Positions 29,110 through 40,715 are shown, counted from the first letter of the stretch. The stretch: DNA of 53,242 nt from Gammaproteobacteria bacterium (GCA_029210875.1 JARGFJ010000015.1:1-53242), one strand, 5' to 3'. Translations and numbers: made by a program. The notes: generated by a model from the sequence alone, not told the origin.

Positions 29110-29140
29110 TTCCAGTAAAGCGGTACATTCTGTATCTCGT

Positions 29141-29608
29141 CTAGAACGGAATATCATCATCAAGATAATCTGCACCACCTTGTGGTTGACCATAATCAGG
29201 GCCAGCAGAAGGTGAAGCTGGTTGAGGTGTATTCTGTTGATATGAAGCTTGCGCGCCACCTGTGTTATTACTTGCTCCTTTACTATCAAGCATGGTCATT
29301 TCATTACCAATGATTTCAGTTGAATAGCGATCTTGGCCGTTTTGATCTTGCCATTTACGGGTAGTGATGCGACCTTCGATATACACTTGTGAGCCTTTGT
29401 GCAGGTATTGTTGCGCAATCTCACCCAGACGGTTACGTAAGACAACACGATGCCATTCCGTGCGCTCCTGACGCTCACCTGTTTGCTTGTCTTTCCAGCT
29501 CTCAGTGGTTGCAAGGCGCAAATTGCAGATGGAGCCACCATTAGGAAATGCACGGCTTTCAGGTTCGACACCGAGACGTCCTACTAAAATGACTTTATTG
29601 ACTGACAT
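29141..29608 (-). CDS. ssb: single-stranded DNA-binding protein
   Basis: The 155-aa protein has the OB-fold start [17 protein letters not shown], the [18 protein letters not shown] core, a Gln/Pro/Gly-rich flexible linker, and the acidic tip DDDIPF that recruits partner proteins. It lies downstream of the MFS gene on the same strand with a 53-base gap. ssb near uvrA is a common gammaproteobacterial arrangement. Confidence 0.97.
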   Translation of the reverse strand: MSVNKVILVGRLGVEPESRAFPNGGSICNLRLATTESWKDKQTGERQERTEWHRVVLRNRLGEIAQQYLHKGSQVYIEGRITTRKWQDQNGQDRYSTEIIGNEMTMLDSKGASNNTGGAQASYQQNTPQPASPSAGPDYGQPQGGADYLDDDIPF

Positions 29609-29661
29609 AGTTTGCTCCTTGTTAATTTCGTTTGTTTATTAGTTTGGCTATTCTACGATGA

Positions 29662-31041
29662 CTAGGCTTTAAATGCATCCAAAGCTGACGTATCACTATC
29701 ATCGGCTGAATATTTAACGTAAGCCACTTGTTCTTCAATGACGACGATAGTTTCAACTACGCCTCTAATCGCCATAAGTTGCTCATTGATAGCATCAGCA
29801 TTGGCGAGTGTTACTGTATCAAGGTGGATAATTTTACTTGATAAGTGTTTAGGTTGGCGCATAGGTACAATAATAGCTAACCACAGCAGCGTTAAAATGG
29901 CTGCAAAAATAAATACACCGCTTAAATGAAAATGGCTATAAATAAAACCACCTGATGCGCCACCAATAAAAGCACCAATAAATTGAGCAGTCGAATAGAT
30001 ACCCATCGCTGTACCTTTATTCGCTAATGGACTTAATTTGGACATTAATGAAGGTAAGCTGGCTTCTAAAATATTAAATGCGGTAAAGAACAGCCATAAA
30101 CTAATTAAGATGCTGGTGAGTGAACTTGGGAAAAAGGCCCAACCCAGTTCCGCTAAGCCTAAAGTCGCTACGGCACCAATCAATATTTGCTTCATTTTGC
30201 GTTTTTTTTCAGCAATGATGATGAATGGCACCATGCTGATAAAGGCTAAAACAAGTATTGGTAAATAGGTTAAAGCATGTTGCTGTTTAGGCAGGCCTGT
30301 TTGTTCTAACAATGTTATGGGTAAGGCATAAAAGCTGATTGTAAGTAAGCAATGCAAAATCATAATGCTAAATACCATTCTCATAATGTCAGCATTATGA
30401 AATACATTAATAAACTGTTTTGGAACTGGTTCCATATCACGATGACTGATACTGCGTTTTGGCGTTGGTACCCATAAATGAAGAATTGTAATACCGACTA
30501 ATGCCAATGCTGCTGTTGCCCAAAAAATACCGGACAAACCTATCCAATGCTCTAACGCAGAACCGACAGCAAGTGCGACTGAAAACGATAATCCGATACT
30601 GATACCAATACTGGCCATGGCTTTAGTGCGATGTTCATCGCGAGTGAGATCTGCGGTCAAAGCCATGATCGCTGCTGCAATGGCACCGCTACCTTGTAAC
30701 AAACGACCAGCAATCACCATATAAATAGAGTCAGAAACAGCGGCAACAATACTGCCTGCTGCAAATAGCAATAAGCCAATGGTGATGACCCGTTTGCGCC
30801 CGATGTGGTCAGACAGCATACCAAACGGAATTTGGAACACAGCTTGAGTCAATCCATAAGCACCAATAGCAACACCAATCAAGATTGGAGTTGCACCAGT
30901 ATATTGGTCTGCAGCTAATGAAAACACGGGCAAAATCATAAACAAACCCAACATACGCAATGCGAAGATGCCTGATAATCCAATTACGCTACGTTTTTCC
31001 GAAGAGGTCATGGTTTCAGTGTTGTTTTGGTTTTGCGTCAT
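29662..31041 (-). CDS. MFS transporter, YajR-like
   Basis: The 459-aa protein has 12 hydrophobic segments and MFS signatures (GMLSDHIGRKRVI between segments 2 and 3). A soluble C-terminal domain of about 65 residues ends the protein and resembles the YAM domain of YajR. The substrate is not evident. It is divergent from uvrA, with a 54-base intergenic region. I do not see a LexA-type operator in that region. Confidence 0.85.
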   Translation of the reverse strand: MTQNQNNTETMTSSEKRSVIGLSGIFALRMLGLFMILPVFSLAADQYTGATPILIGVAIGAYGLTQAVFQIPFGMLSDHIGRKRVITIGLLLFAAGSIVAAVSDSIYMVIAGRLLQGSGAIAAAIMALTADLTRDEHRTKAMASIGISIGLSFSVALAVGSALEHWIGLSGIFWATAALALVGITILHLWVPTPKRSISHRDMEPVPKQFINVFHNADIMRMVFSIMILHCLLTISFYALPITLLEQTGLPKQQHALTYLPILVLAFISMVPFIIIAEKKRKMKQILIGAVATLGLAELGWAFFPSSLTSILISLWLFFTAFNILEASLPSLMSKLSPLANKGTAMGIYSTAQFIGAFIGGASGGFIYSHFHLSGVFIFAAILTLLWLAIIVPMRQPKHLSSKIIHLDTVTLANADAINEQLMAIRGVVETIVVIEEQVAYVKYSADDSDTSALDAFKA

Positions 31042-31095
31042 GGTGGCCGGTAAGAGTATATTGAGTGGTTTGATCTTATTTTATACGGAAGCTTG

Positions 31096-33918
31096 ATGAA
31101 AAGCATAAAAATCCGCGGTGCGCGTACCCACAACTTAAAAAATATTGATCTGGATCTGCCTAGGGATGCGTTGATTGTTATTACTGGTTTATCTGGCTCA
31201 GGCAAGTCTTCATTGGCATTTGATACCTTGTATGCTGAGGGTCAGCGTCGTTATGTCGAATCGTTATCGGCCTATGCCAGACAGTTTTTATCGATGATGG
31301 AAAAGCCTGACGTTGATCATATTGAAGGTTTGTCGCCAGCGATTTCGATTGAACAAAAGTCTACGTCGCATAATCCGCGCTCAACAGTCGGCACAATTAC
31401 AGAAATTTATGATTATTTAAGATTATTGTTTGCCCGCGCTGGTGAACCACGTTGTCCTACCCATCATCTGCCTCTTGCGGCACAAACGGTGAGTCAAATG
31501 GTTGATACCGTGTTGGCGATGCCAGAGGGTGAGCGCATGATGTTATTGGCGCCTGTCGTGCAAGATCGTAAGGGTGAACATCGTGATGTATTAGAAAATT
31601 TGCGCACGCAAGGTTTTGTAAGGGCACGAGTTAATGGCAAAGTGATTGAGCTTGATCAGCCACCAGAGCTGGAGTTGCGTAAAAAACACACGATAGAAGC
31701 CGTAGTCGATCGTTTTAAAGTGCGAGCCGACCTTCAACAACGTCTGGCAGAATCTTTTGAAACTGCACTGCAAATGAGCGACGGCATTGCCCGTGTTGTC
31801 TCTATCGATGACGATGATCGTGACGTTTTGTTTTCTTCCCTGTTTTCATGTCCAACCTGTGGTTATTCGATTTCTGAATTAGAACCTCGTATGTTTTCGT
31901 TTAATAACCCGGCTGGTGCTTGTGGTAGTTGCGATGGATTGGGCGTTAAACAGTTTGTTGACCCAACACGGGTAGTCGCTCATCCTGAAATGAGCTTAGC
32001 TGCTGGTGCAATAAGAGGATGGGATCGTCGTAACGCTTATTATTATTCATTGATGCAATCGTTGGCTACGCATTACAAGTTTGATCTTGATACCGCGTTT
32101 GATGAACTGCCTGAAGCTATTCGACACGTCATTTTATACGGCAGTGGCAAAACTAAAATTGATTTTAACTATTTAGGTGATCGTGGCAAAAGCGTTGTTC
32201 GACGTCATGTGTTTGAAGGTGTTATTCCAAATATGGAACGACGATATCATGAGACCGAATCGAATAGTGTGCGCGAAGATCTAGCCAAATATCATACTGT
32301 ACGCGCCTGTCCTGAATGTCATGGTGCTCGCTTAAATGAAGGTGCTCGTAATGTGTTTATTAACACCACATCATTGCCACAAGTGACCAGTATGCCTGTT
32401 GGCGAACTTAAGCAGTTTTTTGAGGGCTTAAATTTGCAGGGCAAGCAAGGTGAAATTGCTAAGAAAATAGTGATAGAGATTGCTGAACGTTTAACCTTTT
32501 TAGTCAATGTTGGTCTTGATTATTTATCATTATCACGCAGTGCAGATACCTTATCTGGTGGGGAAGCACAGCGGATACGACTTGCAAGTCAAATTGGTGC
32601 TGGCTTAGTTGGTGTGATGTATATTCTGGATGAACCTTCTATTGGTCTACATCAACGTGATAATGATCGTTTATTAGCCACACTAACGCGTCTACGTGAT
32701 TTGGGTAATAGCGTGATTGTCGTTGAGCATGATGAAGATGCTATTCGTGCTGCTGATTACGTGTTAGATATTGGGCCGGGTGCGGGTGTTCATGGCGGGC
32801 AGATAGTTGCTCAAGGTACACCAGAAGATATCATGAAAAGTGAGCAGTCACTCACGGGTCAATATCTGTCTGGTAAACGCAAAATCGAAGTACCGGCAAC
32901 ACGTCATCCCTATCCTGCTGGCCGCAGTATTGGTTTGCGTGGTGCCTGCGGTAATAATCTACGCAATGTCGATATTGATATTCCGATTGGTTTGATGACC
33001 TGTGTTACTGGTGTGTCAGGATCGGGTAAATCAACCTTAATTAATGACACGTTGCTTAAATTAACCTCAAAAACGCTCAATGGTGCATCAGAAGAACCAG
33101 CACCACATAGTGATTTTTTAGGTTTGGAACAACTTGATAAAGTGGTCGCGATTAATCAAAGTCCAATCGGGCGAACACCGCGATCAAATCCTGCCACCTA
33201 CACCGGTATTTTCACGCCAGTCAGGGAATTATTTGCTGGAACGCCAGAGGCACGTGCACGAGGTTATGGTCCCGGACGCTTTAGTTTTAATGTCAAAGGC
33301 GGGCGCTGTGAAGCTTGTCAAGGTGACGGCCTAATCAAGGTTGAAATGCACTTCTTGCCCGACATTTATGTGCCTTGTGACATCTGTAAAGGAAAACGTT
33401 ATAACCGTGAGACCTTGGATATCCGCTACAAAGGTAAAACCATTACTGATGTATTGGATATGACCATAGAGGAAGCCAGTGAATTTTTCGTTAATATTCC
33501 AACGGTTGCCAAAAAACTGGAAACATTGATTGATGTTGGTTTGACCTATATAAAACTCGGTCAGAATGCGACCACATTATCTGGCGGTGAAGCACAACGG
33601 GTTAAGTTAGCTAAAGAACTATCAAAGCGTGACACAGGCAAAACGCTGTATATTCTGGATGAACCAACAACAGGTCTACATTTTTTTGATATTGAACAGC
33701 TATTAAAAGTGTTACATCGCCTGCGTGATAAGGGCAATACCATCGTTGTTATTGAGCATAATTTGGATGTGATTAAGACTGCTGACTGGATCATTGATAT
33801 GGGACCTGAAGGTGGCTCAGGTGGTGGACTGGTCGTGGCTGTGGGCACACCTGAACAGGTAGCACAACATGCAGAGTCTTACACTGGCCACTATTTAGCA
33901 CCCTTATTAAAACGATGA
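31096..33918 (+). CDS. uvrA: excinuclease ABC subunit A
   Basis: The 940-aa DNA damage sensor of nucleotide excision repair has two ABC ATPase modules. Walker A motifs are [10 protein letters not shown] near residue 31 and [10 protein letters not shown] near 640, with signature motifs LSGGEAQR in both halves. Two CxxC zinc modules are seen (CPTCGYS...CGSCDGLG and CEACQGDG...CDICKGKR). I chose the ATG at 31096 with GGAAG upstream; a TTG at 31093 is in frame. Its end overlaps the CYTH gene by four bases. Confidence 0.97.
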   Translation: MKSIKIRGARTHNLKNIDLDLPRDALIVITGLSGSGKSSLAFDTLYAEGQRRYVESLSAYARQFLSMMEKPDVDHIEGLSPAISIEQKSTSHNPRSTVGTITEIYDYLRLLFARAGEPRCPTHHLPLAAQTVSQMVDTVLAMPEGERMMLLAPVVQDRKGEHRDVLENLRTQGFVRARVNGKVIELDQPPELELRKKHTIEAVVDRFKVRADLQQRLAESFETALQMSDGIARVVSIDDDDRDVLFSSLFSCPTCGYSISELEPRMFSFNNPAGACGSCDGLGVKQFVDPTRVVAHPEMSLAAGAIRGWDRRNAYYYSLMQSLATHYKFDLDTAFDELPEAIRHVILYGSGKTKIDFNYLGDRGKSVVRRHVFEGVIPNMERRYHETESNSVREDLAKYHTVRACPECHGARLNEGARNVFINTTSLPQVTSMPVGELKQFFEGLNLQGKQGEIAKKIVIEIAERLTFLVNVGLDYLSLSRSADTLSGGEAQRIRLASQIGAGLVGVMYILDEPSIGLHQRDNDRLLATLTRLRDLGNSVIVVEHDEDAIRAADYVLDIGPGAGVHGGQIVAQGTPEDIMKSEQSLTGQYLSGKRKIEVPATRHPYPAGRSIGLRGACGNNLRNVDIDIPIGLMTCVTGVSGSGKSTLINDTLLKLTSKTLNGASEEPAPHSDFLGLEQLDKVVAINQSPIGRTPRSNPATYTGIFTPVRELFAGTPEARARGYGPGRFSFNVKGGRCEACQGDGLIKVEMHFLPDIYVPCDICKGKRYNRETLDIRYKGKTITDVLDMTIEEASEFFVNIPTVAKKLETLIDVGLTYIKLGQNATTLSGGEAQRVKLAKELSKRDTGKTLYILDEPTTGLHFFDIEQLLKVLHRLRDKGNTIVVIEHNLDVIKTADWIIDMGPEGGSGGGLVVAVGTPEQVAQHAESYTGHYLAPLLKR

Positions 33919-34550
33919 GCTTAGAACAAGAAATTAAACTTTGCGTACAGCAGACTGACATGCTCGACTTGCCGATGGTGTCATCAATTGCAACGCTGAT
34001 GCAAGGCAAAATGCAGCTCAATAATTTAGTTAGTACTTACTTTGATACTTTAAATTTAGATCTGATGCAGCGTGGTTTGGGTTTACGAATGCGTTGTTGT
34101 AACGGTCAATGGCTGCAAACTGTTAAAACATCTGGCGTTGTTGTTAATGGTTTGCATCAGCGTGATGAGTGGGAGCATGAGTTAGCTAGCCCCAACTGGA
34201 ATATTACTAAACTTATGGAGACAGCCTTAGCGGATAGTGTGAGTGATAGCAAGGTTTGGGATAACGTTTCTGAGTTATTTACTACCGATTTTATACGACA
34301 CACTATCCAGTTAAAGCTAGCAGATGGTAGTGACGTTGAATTAGCCTATGATCGTGGTGAAGTACGATGTGGCAACAGTAGTGAAATAATTCATGAAATT
34401 GAGTTAGAGCTAAAATCAGGCTCGGTTGAACAACTTAAACTACTTGCCGATCAACTATGTTTACAACTTCCTGTCAGCCTGAGTGACATCAGTAAAGCTC
34501 AGCAAGGTTATCAACTTGCACAGAAGTGTCTGAATTTAGCGAGCAGATAA
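33915..34550 (+). CDS. CYTH domain protein, probable inorganic triphosphatase
   Basis: The 211-aa protein has the CYTH (triphosphate tunnel metalloenzyme) signature ExExK at residues 4-8 (EQEIK), a YFDT motif, LRMR, and EIELELKSG in the middle. Members hydrolyse inorganic triphosphate or act on other triphosphates. It resembles the N-terminal half of YgiF and lacks the CHAD domain. It is coupled to uvrA by an ATGA overlap, and its 3' end overlaps the convergent tonB gene by 15 bases. Confidence 0.88.
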   Translation: MSLEQEIKLCVQQTDMLDLPMVSSIATLMQGKMQLNNLVSTYFDTLNLDLMQRGLGLRMRCCNGQWLQTVKTSGVVVNGLHQRDEWEHELASPNWNITKLMETALADSVSDSKVWDNVSELFTTDFIRHTIQLKLADGSDVELAYDRGEVRCGNSSEIIHEIELELKSGSVEQLKLLADQLCLQLPVSLSDISKAQQGYQLAQKCLNLASR

Positions 34551-35510
34551 GCCCTGATTTGTTTCAAATTTCCATGTTCTGATAATGGTTAACATATCGT
34601 TGCCTAACAATACATTGTCAGGAATGGCTGCATAAGGCGCGCCTAGACGTACAATTTTAACAGCAGCATCATCGAGCACTTTATGGCCCGATGAACGTGA
34701 TATCACAATGCCATTTGCAGGCACACTGCCATCAGGATTGATATCAACAGATAACATTAAACTGCCATTAATCCCTTTTTGTTTTGCTTCTTGTGGGTAA
34801 TTAAAATTACCGATACGTTCGACTTTTGATGCCCATGCTTTAATATAGGCTGCTGCCGCATATTCTTTGGTTGCAGCCGAAATACGACGTTTTTTGGGTC
34901 GTTTACTTAATTCCATACGCGACATATTAAATTGCTGTTCTAATTGAGCAATCTGAGTTTGAGCATTCATCATCAGTTCACGAGCGGATAAAGGTGGTTT
35001 TTCTGGCATTTCAGCAGGTTCTTGTTTTTGGTCAGCTATTTCTGGCGTAGTGACCTCTTTACGATCAGCTTGTTTGGCCGTGAGTATTTTCTCTGCTTGG
35101 GCAGGTAATGGTTCTGGTTTTACAGGTTTAGGTTTTGGTGGCTCTGGTTTTGGCATGACTGTTTCCACCACTGGCTCTGGTGTTTCAATCACTGCTTCAG
35201 GCTGTACAGGTTCAACTACAGGTTCTGGAGGTAGATCCTGCTCAGCAGGCTCGGTTATATCTGGTGTTGGTTCAGGAGACTTTTCTTCAGTTTCTCCACC
35301 GCCTTCATTACTTGCCTGAGCAAGAAAATCTGCTTGTTCCGGTGCTTCAATTGTTTGTTGCTTAACCAAGGTTATTTCGAGGTTAAGACGAGGCTGATTT
35401 GTTGGCGGCGATGTGGCATCAAAGCTCACACCCAACACGATAGTCAGGTTGATAATAATAGAAAATAACAGCGTGAAGATAAGCCGGTCAGTAGCTGTGA
35501 TTTTTCCCAT
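34536..35510 (-). CDS. tonB: TonB family energy transducer
   Basis: The 324-aa protein has one N-terminal membrane segment (about residues 10-28), a long Pro/Glu/Lys-rich region (about 75-180) that can span the periplasm, and a C-terminal TonB fold (about 220-320) with NYPQEAKQKGINGSLMLSV. It transmits proton motive force from ExbB/ExbD to outer membrane receptors. exbBD are not in the window. It follows apbE by two bases. Confidence 0.85.
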   Translation of the reverse strand: MGKITATDRLIFTLLFSIIINLTIVLGVSFDATSPPTNQPRLNLEITLVKQQTIEAPEQADFLAQASNEGGGETEEKSPEPTPDITEPAEQDLPPEPVVEPVQPEAVIETPEPVVETVMPKPEPPKPKPVKPEPLPAQAEKILTAKQADRKEVTTPEIADQKQEPAEMPEKPPLSARELMMNAQTQIAQLEQQFNMSRMELSKRPKKRRISAATKEYAAAAYIKAWASKVERIGNFNYPQEAKQKGINGSLMLSVDINPDGSVPANGIVISRSSGHKVLDDAAVKIVRLGAPYAAIPDNVLLGNDMLTIIRTWKFETNQGLSAR

Positions 35511-35512
35511 AA

Positions 35513-36562
35513 TTATGAATTGCTTGCGTATTCGATAGGTCTAATAGTGGCGGGTTTCTGATTATTAATCAATTGTATGCGCTCTGCCATCTTTGGGCTC
35601 ATTTCGATTTGGCCATCGGGCTTAATCAACATCACGTACTCAATACCCATTGTTCCCGCTATTTGCGGCCAATTATCACCTGCTACAAAAAGTGCAGTTG
35701 CTGCGGCATCCGCTTCAGCGGCGTTAGTATGTAACACTGTTGCTGAGGTCGCCTCGTCAGCCGGATAACCGGTTCGGGGATCAATAATATGAGGATAACG
35801 TTTACCTTCATATTCAAAAAAACGTTCATAATCACCTGATGTAAAGACACTTTCATCGCCTTCTAATGCGATTGAGGCCACCATACCATCTTGGCGAGGA
35901 TGTCTAATTCCTATAATCCACGGTCGTTTGCCATGAGAACCAATGGCGCGTAAGTCGCCACCAATATTGACGATGGCGTTGGTAATACCCTGGTTTTTCA
36001 GCGCATCAATCGCGACATCAACGGCATAACCTTTAGCAAACGCACCAAAACCAATCTTGGCCATCGGATTGCTACTGGTTAATACACCGTTACTAATTGA
36101 AATGTCTTCCATGGTTGAATGTGAGTTCAACCACGTATCAATATCTGTTTGAGCTGGTGGCGGGTGAGATTCAAACCATGCATCGCCATGAAAGCCCCAT
36201 AGTTCAAAAAGTTTACCTGCAGCAGGATTGAATAGATGCTGACTCTTAATGGCGAGAGTTTTAGCAAGATTAATAAGGTTTGCTACATCATCAGTGACGT
36301 CAATCGGTTCGCCATTTTTAATCGCTGTGTTTATGGTTGTTAAGGTACTGGGATGCCAGGCATGCCAAGTCGTGTTGACGTTTGAAAATGACTGTTCCAG
36401 CACATCAACGGTGTTGTTAGCTGCGTCGGCATCAACACCAAAAAGACTGACATCAATTTCAGTGCCAAAGGCATAAAACTTAGCTTGTCGCGCTTGTGGC
36501 TCTTGATTGCAGCCACTTAATGACAAGGTGAAAACGACTAATAATAAAGATAAAAATTTCAT
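35513..36562 (-). CDS. apbE: FAD:protein FMN transferase ApbE (lipoprotein)
   Basis: The 349-aa protein has a signal peptide with lipobox LSGC (Cys18). It attaches FMN covalently to Thr in extracytoplasmic flavoproteins such as RnfG/NqrC. Characteristic parts are FGTEIDVSLFG, KIGFGAFAKGYAVD, NIGGDLRAIG and YPHIIDPRTGYPA. It overlaps the gshB gene by four bases and precedes tonB closely, suggesting one operon gshB-apbE-tonB. Confidence 0.93.
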   Translation of the reverse strand: MKFLSLLLVVFTLSLSGCNQEPQARQAKFYAFGTEIDVSLFGVDADAANNTVDVLEQSFSNVNTTWHAWHPSTLTTINTAIKNGEPIDVTDDVANLINLAKTLAIKSQHLFNPAAGKLFELWGFHGDAWFESHPPPAQTDIDTWLNSHSTMEDISISNGVLTSSNPMAKIGFGAFAKGYAVDVAIDALKNQGITNAIVNIGGDLRAIGSHGKRPWIIGIRHPRQDGMVASIALEGDESVFTSGDYERFFEYEGKRYPHIIDPRTGYPADEATSATVLHTNAAEADAAATALFVAGDNWPQIAGTMGIEYVMLIKPDGQIEMSPKMAERIQLINNQKPATIRPIEYASNS

Positions 36563-37506
36563 GATAAGTGCTGTTCTATGCTGTTGATTAAATCGCCAGC
36601 AATAGTGAGGTTAAATTGTGCATCTAGTTCCCGAATACAGGTTGGACTAGTCACATTTATTTCTGTCAAATAATCACCAATAACATCCAAACCAACAAAG
36701 ATGAGCCCTTTTTCACGGAGAATAGGTCCAACTTGTGAACAAATCCAGCGATCACGTTCGGTTAAAGGTCGCCCTTCTGCCCGACCACCAGCAGCAAGAT
36801 TACCTCGTGTTTCACCTTGAGCAGGAATGCGGGCAAGTGCATAGTCTACAGGTTCACCATCGATCATTAAAATGCGTTTATCACCATCAACAATGTCGGG
36901 GATGAATTTTTGAACCATCACTGATTTTCGACCGTGTTCAGTTAATGTTTCGATGATCACGCTGAGATTAGGATCATCATGTTTAACACGAAAGATTGAT
37001 GCGCCACCCATGCCATCAAGCGGTTTTAAAATAATATCGTGATGTTGCTGATGAAACTGTCGAATTAAACTTGCTTTGCGCGTGACCAAGGTCGGTGGAC
37101 AGCATTGCGGAAACCAGGCGGTGAATAATTTTTCATTGGCATCACGCAAACTTTGTGGATTGTTAATAATCAAGACACCAGCAGCCTGTGCTTGCTCCAA
37201 TAGGTAAGTGCTGTAGATATATTCCATATCAAAAGGCGGATCTTTTCGCATTAAAATGGCATCAAGATCAGATAATGGTTTTGTTTGTGGCTCGCCCAAA
37301 CTGTACCAGTTCTGAGCGTCTTGTTTTACCGTTAAAGGTGTCATTTGAGCTGACACCATTCCTTGATCAAGAAAGATGTCCTGTTGCTCCATGTAAAACA
37401 AAGACCAGCCCTTGGCTTGAGCAGCAAGTAACATCGCAAAACTACTGTCTTTTTTGATATTAATTGCTGAAATTGGATCCATTACGATCCCGATATGTCG
37501 GCTCAT
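36559..37506 (-). CDS. gshB: glutathione synthetase
   Basis: The 315-aa ATP-grasp enzyme joins gamma-glutamylcysteine and glycine. The start MSRHIGIVMDPISAINIKKDS and the motifs VLMRKDPPFDMEYIY-like (LMRKDPPFDMEYIYST), KPLDGMGGASIF and NVTSPTCIRELD are diagnostic. In methylotrophs glutathione can also support formaldehyde handling. Coupled to apbE. Confidence 0.97.
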   Translation of the reverse strand: MSRHIGIVMDPISAINIKKDSSFAMLLAAQAKGWSLFYMEQQDIFLDQGMVSAQMTPLTVKQDAQNWYSLGEPQTKPLSDLDAILMRKDPPFDMEYIYSTYLLEQAQAAGVLIINNPQSLRDANEKLFTAWFPQCCPPTLVTRKASLIRQFHQQHHDIILKPLDGMGGASIFRVKHDDPNLSVIIETLTEHGRKSVMVQKFIPDIVDGDKRILMIDGEPVDYALARIPAQGETRGNLAAGGRAEGRPLTERDRWICSQVGPILREKGLIFVGLDVIGDYLTEINVTSPTCIRELDAQFNLTIAGDLINSIEQHLS

Positions 37507-37632
37507 GGCTTTATACGCAAATGAAAATAACTGGGCATGATTTTACCTTAAATTAGACCATGACAAACCGGTGATTTAATTTTGATCATAGATATTGATA
37601 CAGCTATCACCCATATCGTTCAAGATATTCGC

Positions 37633-37638
37633 TATAAT
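37633..37638 (+). promoter_or_regulatory. possible -10 element of the glyQS operon
   Basis: TATAAT lies about 40 bases before the glyQ start. No convincing -35 is visible at the right spacing. Confidence 0.35.
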
Positions 37639-37675
37639 CACAAGGTTTTTATTTATAGATTGTGATGTTTAACTG

Positions 37676-38611
37676 ATGACTACAACAGCAGTAACCGTGG
37701 CGGAGGCGCCAAAAACATTTCAGGAGTTAATCCTGCGATTACAACAATATTGGGCCGAGCAAGGCTGTGTTTTGTTGCAACCCTATGATATGGAAGTGGG
37801 CGCTGGAACATTCCACCCGGCTACATTTTTGCGTGCTATTGGTCCTGAGCCATGGAGTGCCGCTTATGTTCAGCCTTCACGTCGTCCAACAGATGGTCGT
37901 TATGGTGACAATCCAAACCGACTACAACATTATTATCAATTTCAGGTTGTACTCAAACCTTCTCCTATAAACATTCAAGAACTGTATTTAGGTTCACTGC
38001 ATATGTTGGGCTTGGACACGTCTATTCATGATGTGCGCTTTGTTGAAGATAACTGGGAATCACCGACATTAGGTGCATGGGGCTTAGGTTGGGAAATTTG
38101 GCTTAATGGTATGGAGGTGACACAGTTCACCTATTTCCAACAGGTTGGCGGACTAGAATGTAGCCCTGTAACCGGGGAGATTACCTATGGCCTTGAACGT
38201 ATCGCTATGTATTTGCAAGGCGTAAGTAGTGTTTATGATTTGGTGTGGGCAGATGGCCCCATGGGTAAAGTGACTTATGGTGACGTGTTTCACCAAAATG
38301 AAGTAGAAATGTCTGCCTATAACTTCGAACAGGCAGAAGTTGAAAATCTGTTTTTACAATTTGATACCTGTGAACGTGAGAGTGCCCGAATGATTGAAGC
38401 TGGCTTGCCGCTACCCGCCTATGAATTAGTATTAAAAGCATCACATACATTTAATTTATTAGACGCGCGTAAAGCGATTTCTGTTACTGAGCGCCAACGC
38501 TTTATTTTACGAGTACGTACTTTGGCACGTGCCGTTGCTCAAGCTTACTATGATCGTCGTGAATCATTGGGTTTTCCGATGTTAGCTAGTGCTAACGTGG
38601 AGGTTAAATAA
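37676..38611 (+). CDS. glyQ: glycyl-tRNA synthetase alpha subunit
   Basis: The 311-aa class II catalytic subunit of the tetrameric bacterial glycyl-tRNA synthetase starts with a short Thr/Val-rich tail and then [18 protein letters not shown]. The motifs [20 protein letters not shown] and QVGGLEC are diagnostic. Its stop overlaps the glyS start (TAATG). Confidence 0.97.
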   Translation: MTTTAVTVAEAPKTFQELILRLQQYWAEQGCVLLQPYDMEVGAGTFHPATFLRAIGPEPWSAAYVQPSRRPTDGRYGDNPNRLQHYYQFQVVLKPSPINIQELYLGSLHMLGLDTSIHDVRFVEDNWESPTLGAWGLGWEIWLNGMEVTQFTYFQQVGGLECSPVTGEITYGLERIAMYLQGVSSVYDLVWADGPMGKVTYGDVFHQNEVEMSAYNFEQAEVENLFLQFDTCERESARMIEAGLPLPAYELVLKASHTFNLLDARKAISVTERQRFILRVRTLARAVAQAYYDRRESLGFPMLASANVEVK

Positions 38612-40689
38612 TGAGTGATGTACGTGATTTATTGATTGAACTAGGTACGGAAGAATTACCACCAAAATCGCTCAAAAACCTAATTGAAGCATTTGAAGCG
38701 GGTGTGCAACAAGGGCTAGAAAAAGCGGAATTAGGCTTTGATTCAATCCGACGTTATGCCGCGCCAAGACGCATGGCAATTGTGGTTGATGGCTTACAGA
38801 CACGTCAACAAGATCGCTTAATCGAACGTCGTGGTCCTGCTGTTGCCTCAGCTTTTGATGATGACGGCAATCCAACCAAAGCCTTACAGGGGTTTGCTCG
38901 CTCTTGTGGTGTGACGGTCAATGATCTTGAAACCGTCGAAACAGACAAAGGTGCCTGGTTTGTATTTAAACAACAACAAATAGGTGCTGAAACAAGCAGT
39001 TTAATCGCAGGTATTTTGCAACAAGCCTTAAATGACTTGCCTATAGCAAAACGTATGCGGTGGGGGGCATTGCCTGGTGAGTTTGTTCGTCCTGTACACT
39101 GGTTAGTTTTGTTATTTGGTGATGAGGTGATACCTGTTGACTTATTAGGTGTGTCTTCTGGTCGTGAAACGCGAGGTCACCGTTTCCACCATCCGCAAGC
39201 GATCCGTATTCAATCAGCACAAACCTATGCACCACAACTTGAAACGGAGGGTCATGTCATTGTTGATATGGCGATTCGTCGTGAAGCAATTCGCGGTCAA
39301 GTTTTAGAGTTAGCAACAAAATTAGGCGGTGAAGCGGTTATTAACGAAAGTTTACTGGATGAGGTTACAGGCTTGGTTGAATGGCCGGTTGCCTTGTCAG
39401 GATCGTTTGATCAGCGCTTTCTTGAGTTACCTGCAGAAGCGTTAATTTCATCAATGGAAGAACATCAAAAGTATTTTGCTGTCCGTGATATTTCTGGTGC
39501 CTTATTACCGTATTTTATTACGATTTGTAATATTGAGAGCCGTGATCCTGCTCAAGTCGTTGCGGGTAACGAACGTGTTATCTTACCTCGCTTGAGTGAT
39601 GCTGCTTTCTTTTGGCAAACAGATCGGAAACGCCCATTGGCAGATCGCCAAGAGCAGCTTAAAACCATTGTCTTCCAAAACAAACTGGGAACGGTGTTTG
39701 ATAAATCGGTTCGAGTAGCAAAATTAGCTGCTAAAATTGCCTCTCAGATTGACGGTGATACTGCATTAGCAGAACGCGCAGCCCATTTAGCAAAATGTGA
39801 TCTTGTGACGGAAATGGTTGGCGAATTTCCTGACTTACAAGGAATTATGGGGCGTTATTATGCAAAATTAGATGGCGAGCATGCCGATGTTGCAGAAGCC
39901 TTAGATGAACAATATTTGCCACGCTACTCCGGCGATCAACTGCCACAGACAAAAACAGGTTTATCGCTTAGTTTGGCTGAAAAACTGGATACTTTGGTTG
40001 GTTTATTTGGCATTGGTCAACCACCAACAGGTGTTAAGGATCCATTTGCGTTAAGACGAGCTGCTTTAGGGGCCTTACGTATTATCATTGAAAGCAAATT
40101 GGATATTGATCTGGTTGAGTTACTTACCTATGCACAACAGCAATTTAATGATCAACTCACTGAAAAAGATGTTGTTGATCACGTTACGGTTTATTTATTG
40201 GAACGTTTGCGAGGTTATGCAATAGAGCAAGGTTACAAATCGGATGTATTTGAAGCTGTAATTGCGGTCAAGCCAAGCAAACCACTAGATTTTATGCATC
40301 GTTTGGATGCTGTGGCAGCATTTCGTCAAATGGAACAGGCAGAAGCATTGGCAGCAGCGAATAAACGTATTGCTAATATTTTGCGGAAAAATGATGCTGA
40401 AGCTGAGCTAGGGGCAATTGATAATGCCTTATTACTCGAGCCAGCAGAAAAGGCGCTTGCTGATAGTCTTAATCTGGTTAAAGTTGAAGTTGCACCATTG
40501 ATGGCGCAGTCAGACTACAAAGCGGTACTGACGGCACTTGCCAGCATGCGAGAAACAGTCGATGGCTTTTTTGATAATGTGATGGTGATGGCTGATGAAC
40601 CTGCGGTACGACATAACCGTCTGGCATTATTAAATCAAACGCGGGCACTGTTTTTGGGTGTAGCTGACATTTCGAGCTTGCAAGGTTAA
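38611..40689 (+). CDS. glyS: glycyl-tRNA synthetase beta subunit
   Basis: The 692-aa beta subunit binds tRNA-Gly. It begins DLLIELGTEELPPKSL, has the HD-like LAKCDLVTEMVGEFPDLQGIMGRYY region, and ends in a helical anticodon-binding domain. Normal length. gmhB follows 26 bases later. Confidence 0.97.
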   Translation: MSDVRDLLIELGTEELPPKSLKNLIEAFEAGVQQGLEKAELGFDSIRRYAAPRRMAIVVDGLQTRQQDRLIERRGPAVASAFDDDGNPTKALQGFARSCGVTVNDLETVETDKGAWFVFKQQQIGAETSSLIAGILQQALNDLPIAKRMRWGALPGEFVRPVHWLVLLFGDEVIPVDLLGVSSGRETRGHRFHHPQAIRIQSAQTYAPQLETEGHVIVDMAIRREAIRGQVLELATKLGGEAVINESLLDEVTGLVEWPVALSGSFDQRFLELPAEALISSMEEHQKYFAVRDISGALLPYFITICNIESRDPAQVVAGNERVILPRLSDAAFFWQTDRKRPLADRQEQLKTIVFQNKLGTVFDKSVRVAKLAAKIASQIDGDTALAERAAHLAKCDLVTEMVGEFPDLQGIMGRYYAKLDGEHADVAEALDEQYLPRYSGDQLPQTKTGLSLSLAEKLDTLVGLFGIGQPPTGVKDPFALRRAALGALRIIIESKLDIDLVELLTYAQQQFNDQLTEKDVVDHVTVYLLERLRGYAIEQGYKSDVFEAVIAVKPSKPLDFMHRLDAVAAFRQMEQAEALAAANKRIANILRKNDAEAELGAIDNALLLEPAEKALADSLNLVKVEVAPLMAQSDYKAVLTALASMRETVDGFFDNVMVMADEPAVRHNRLALLNQTRALFLGVADISSLQG

Positions 40690-40715
40690 AAAGGTTTAAT
40701 TGGAGTAATAATACG

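Noticed and set aside
31042-31095. LexA (SOS) operator upstream of uvrA
   Set aside because: I looked for CTG-N10-CAG in the divergent region and found none.
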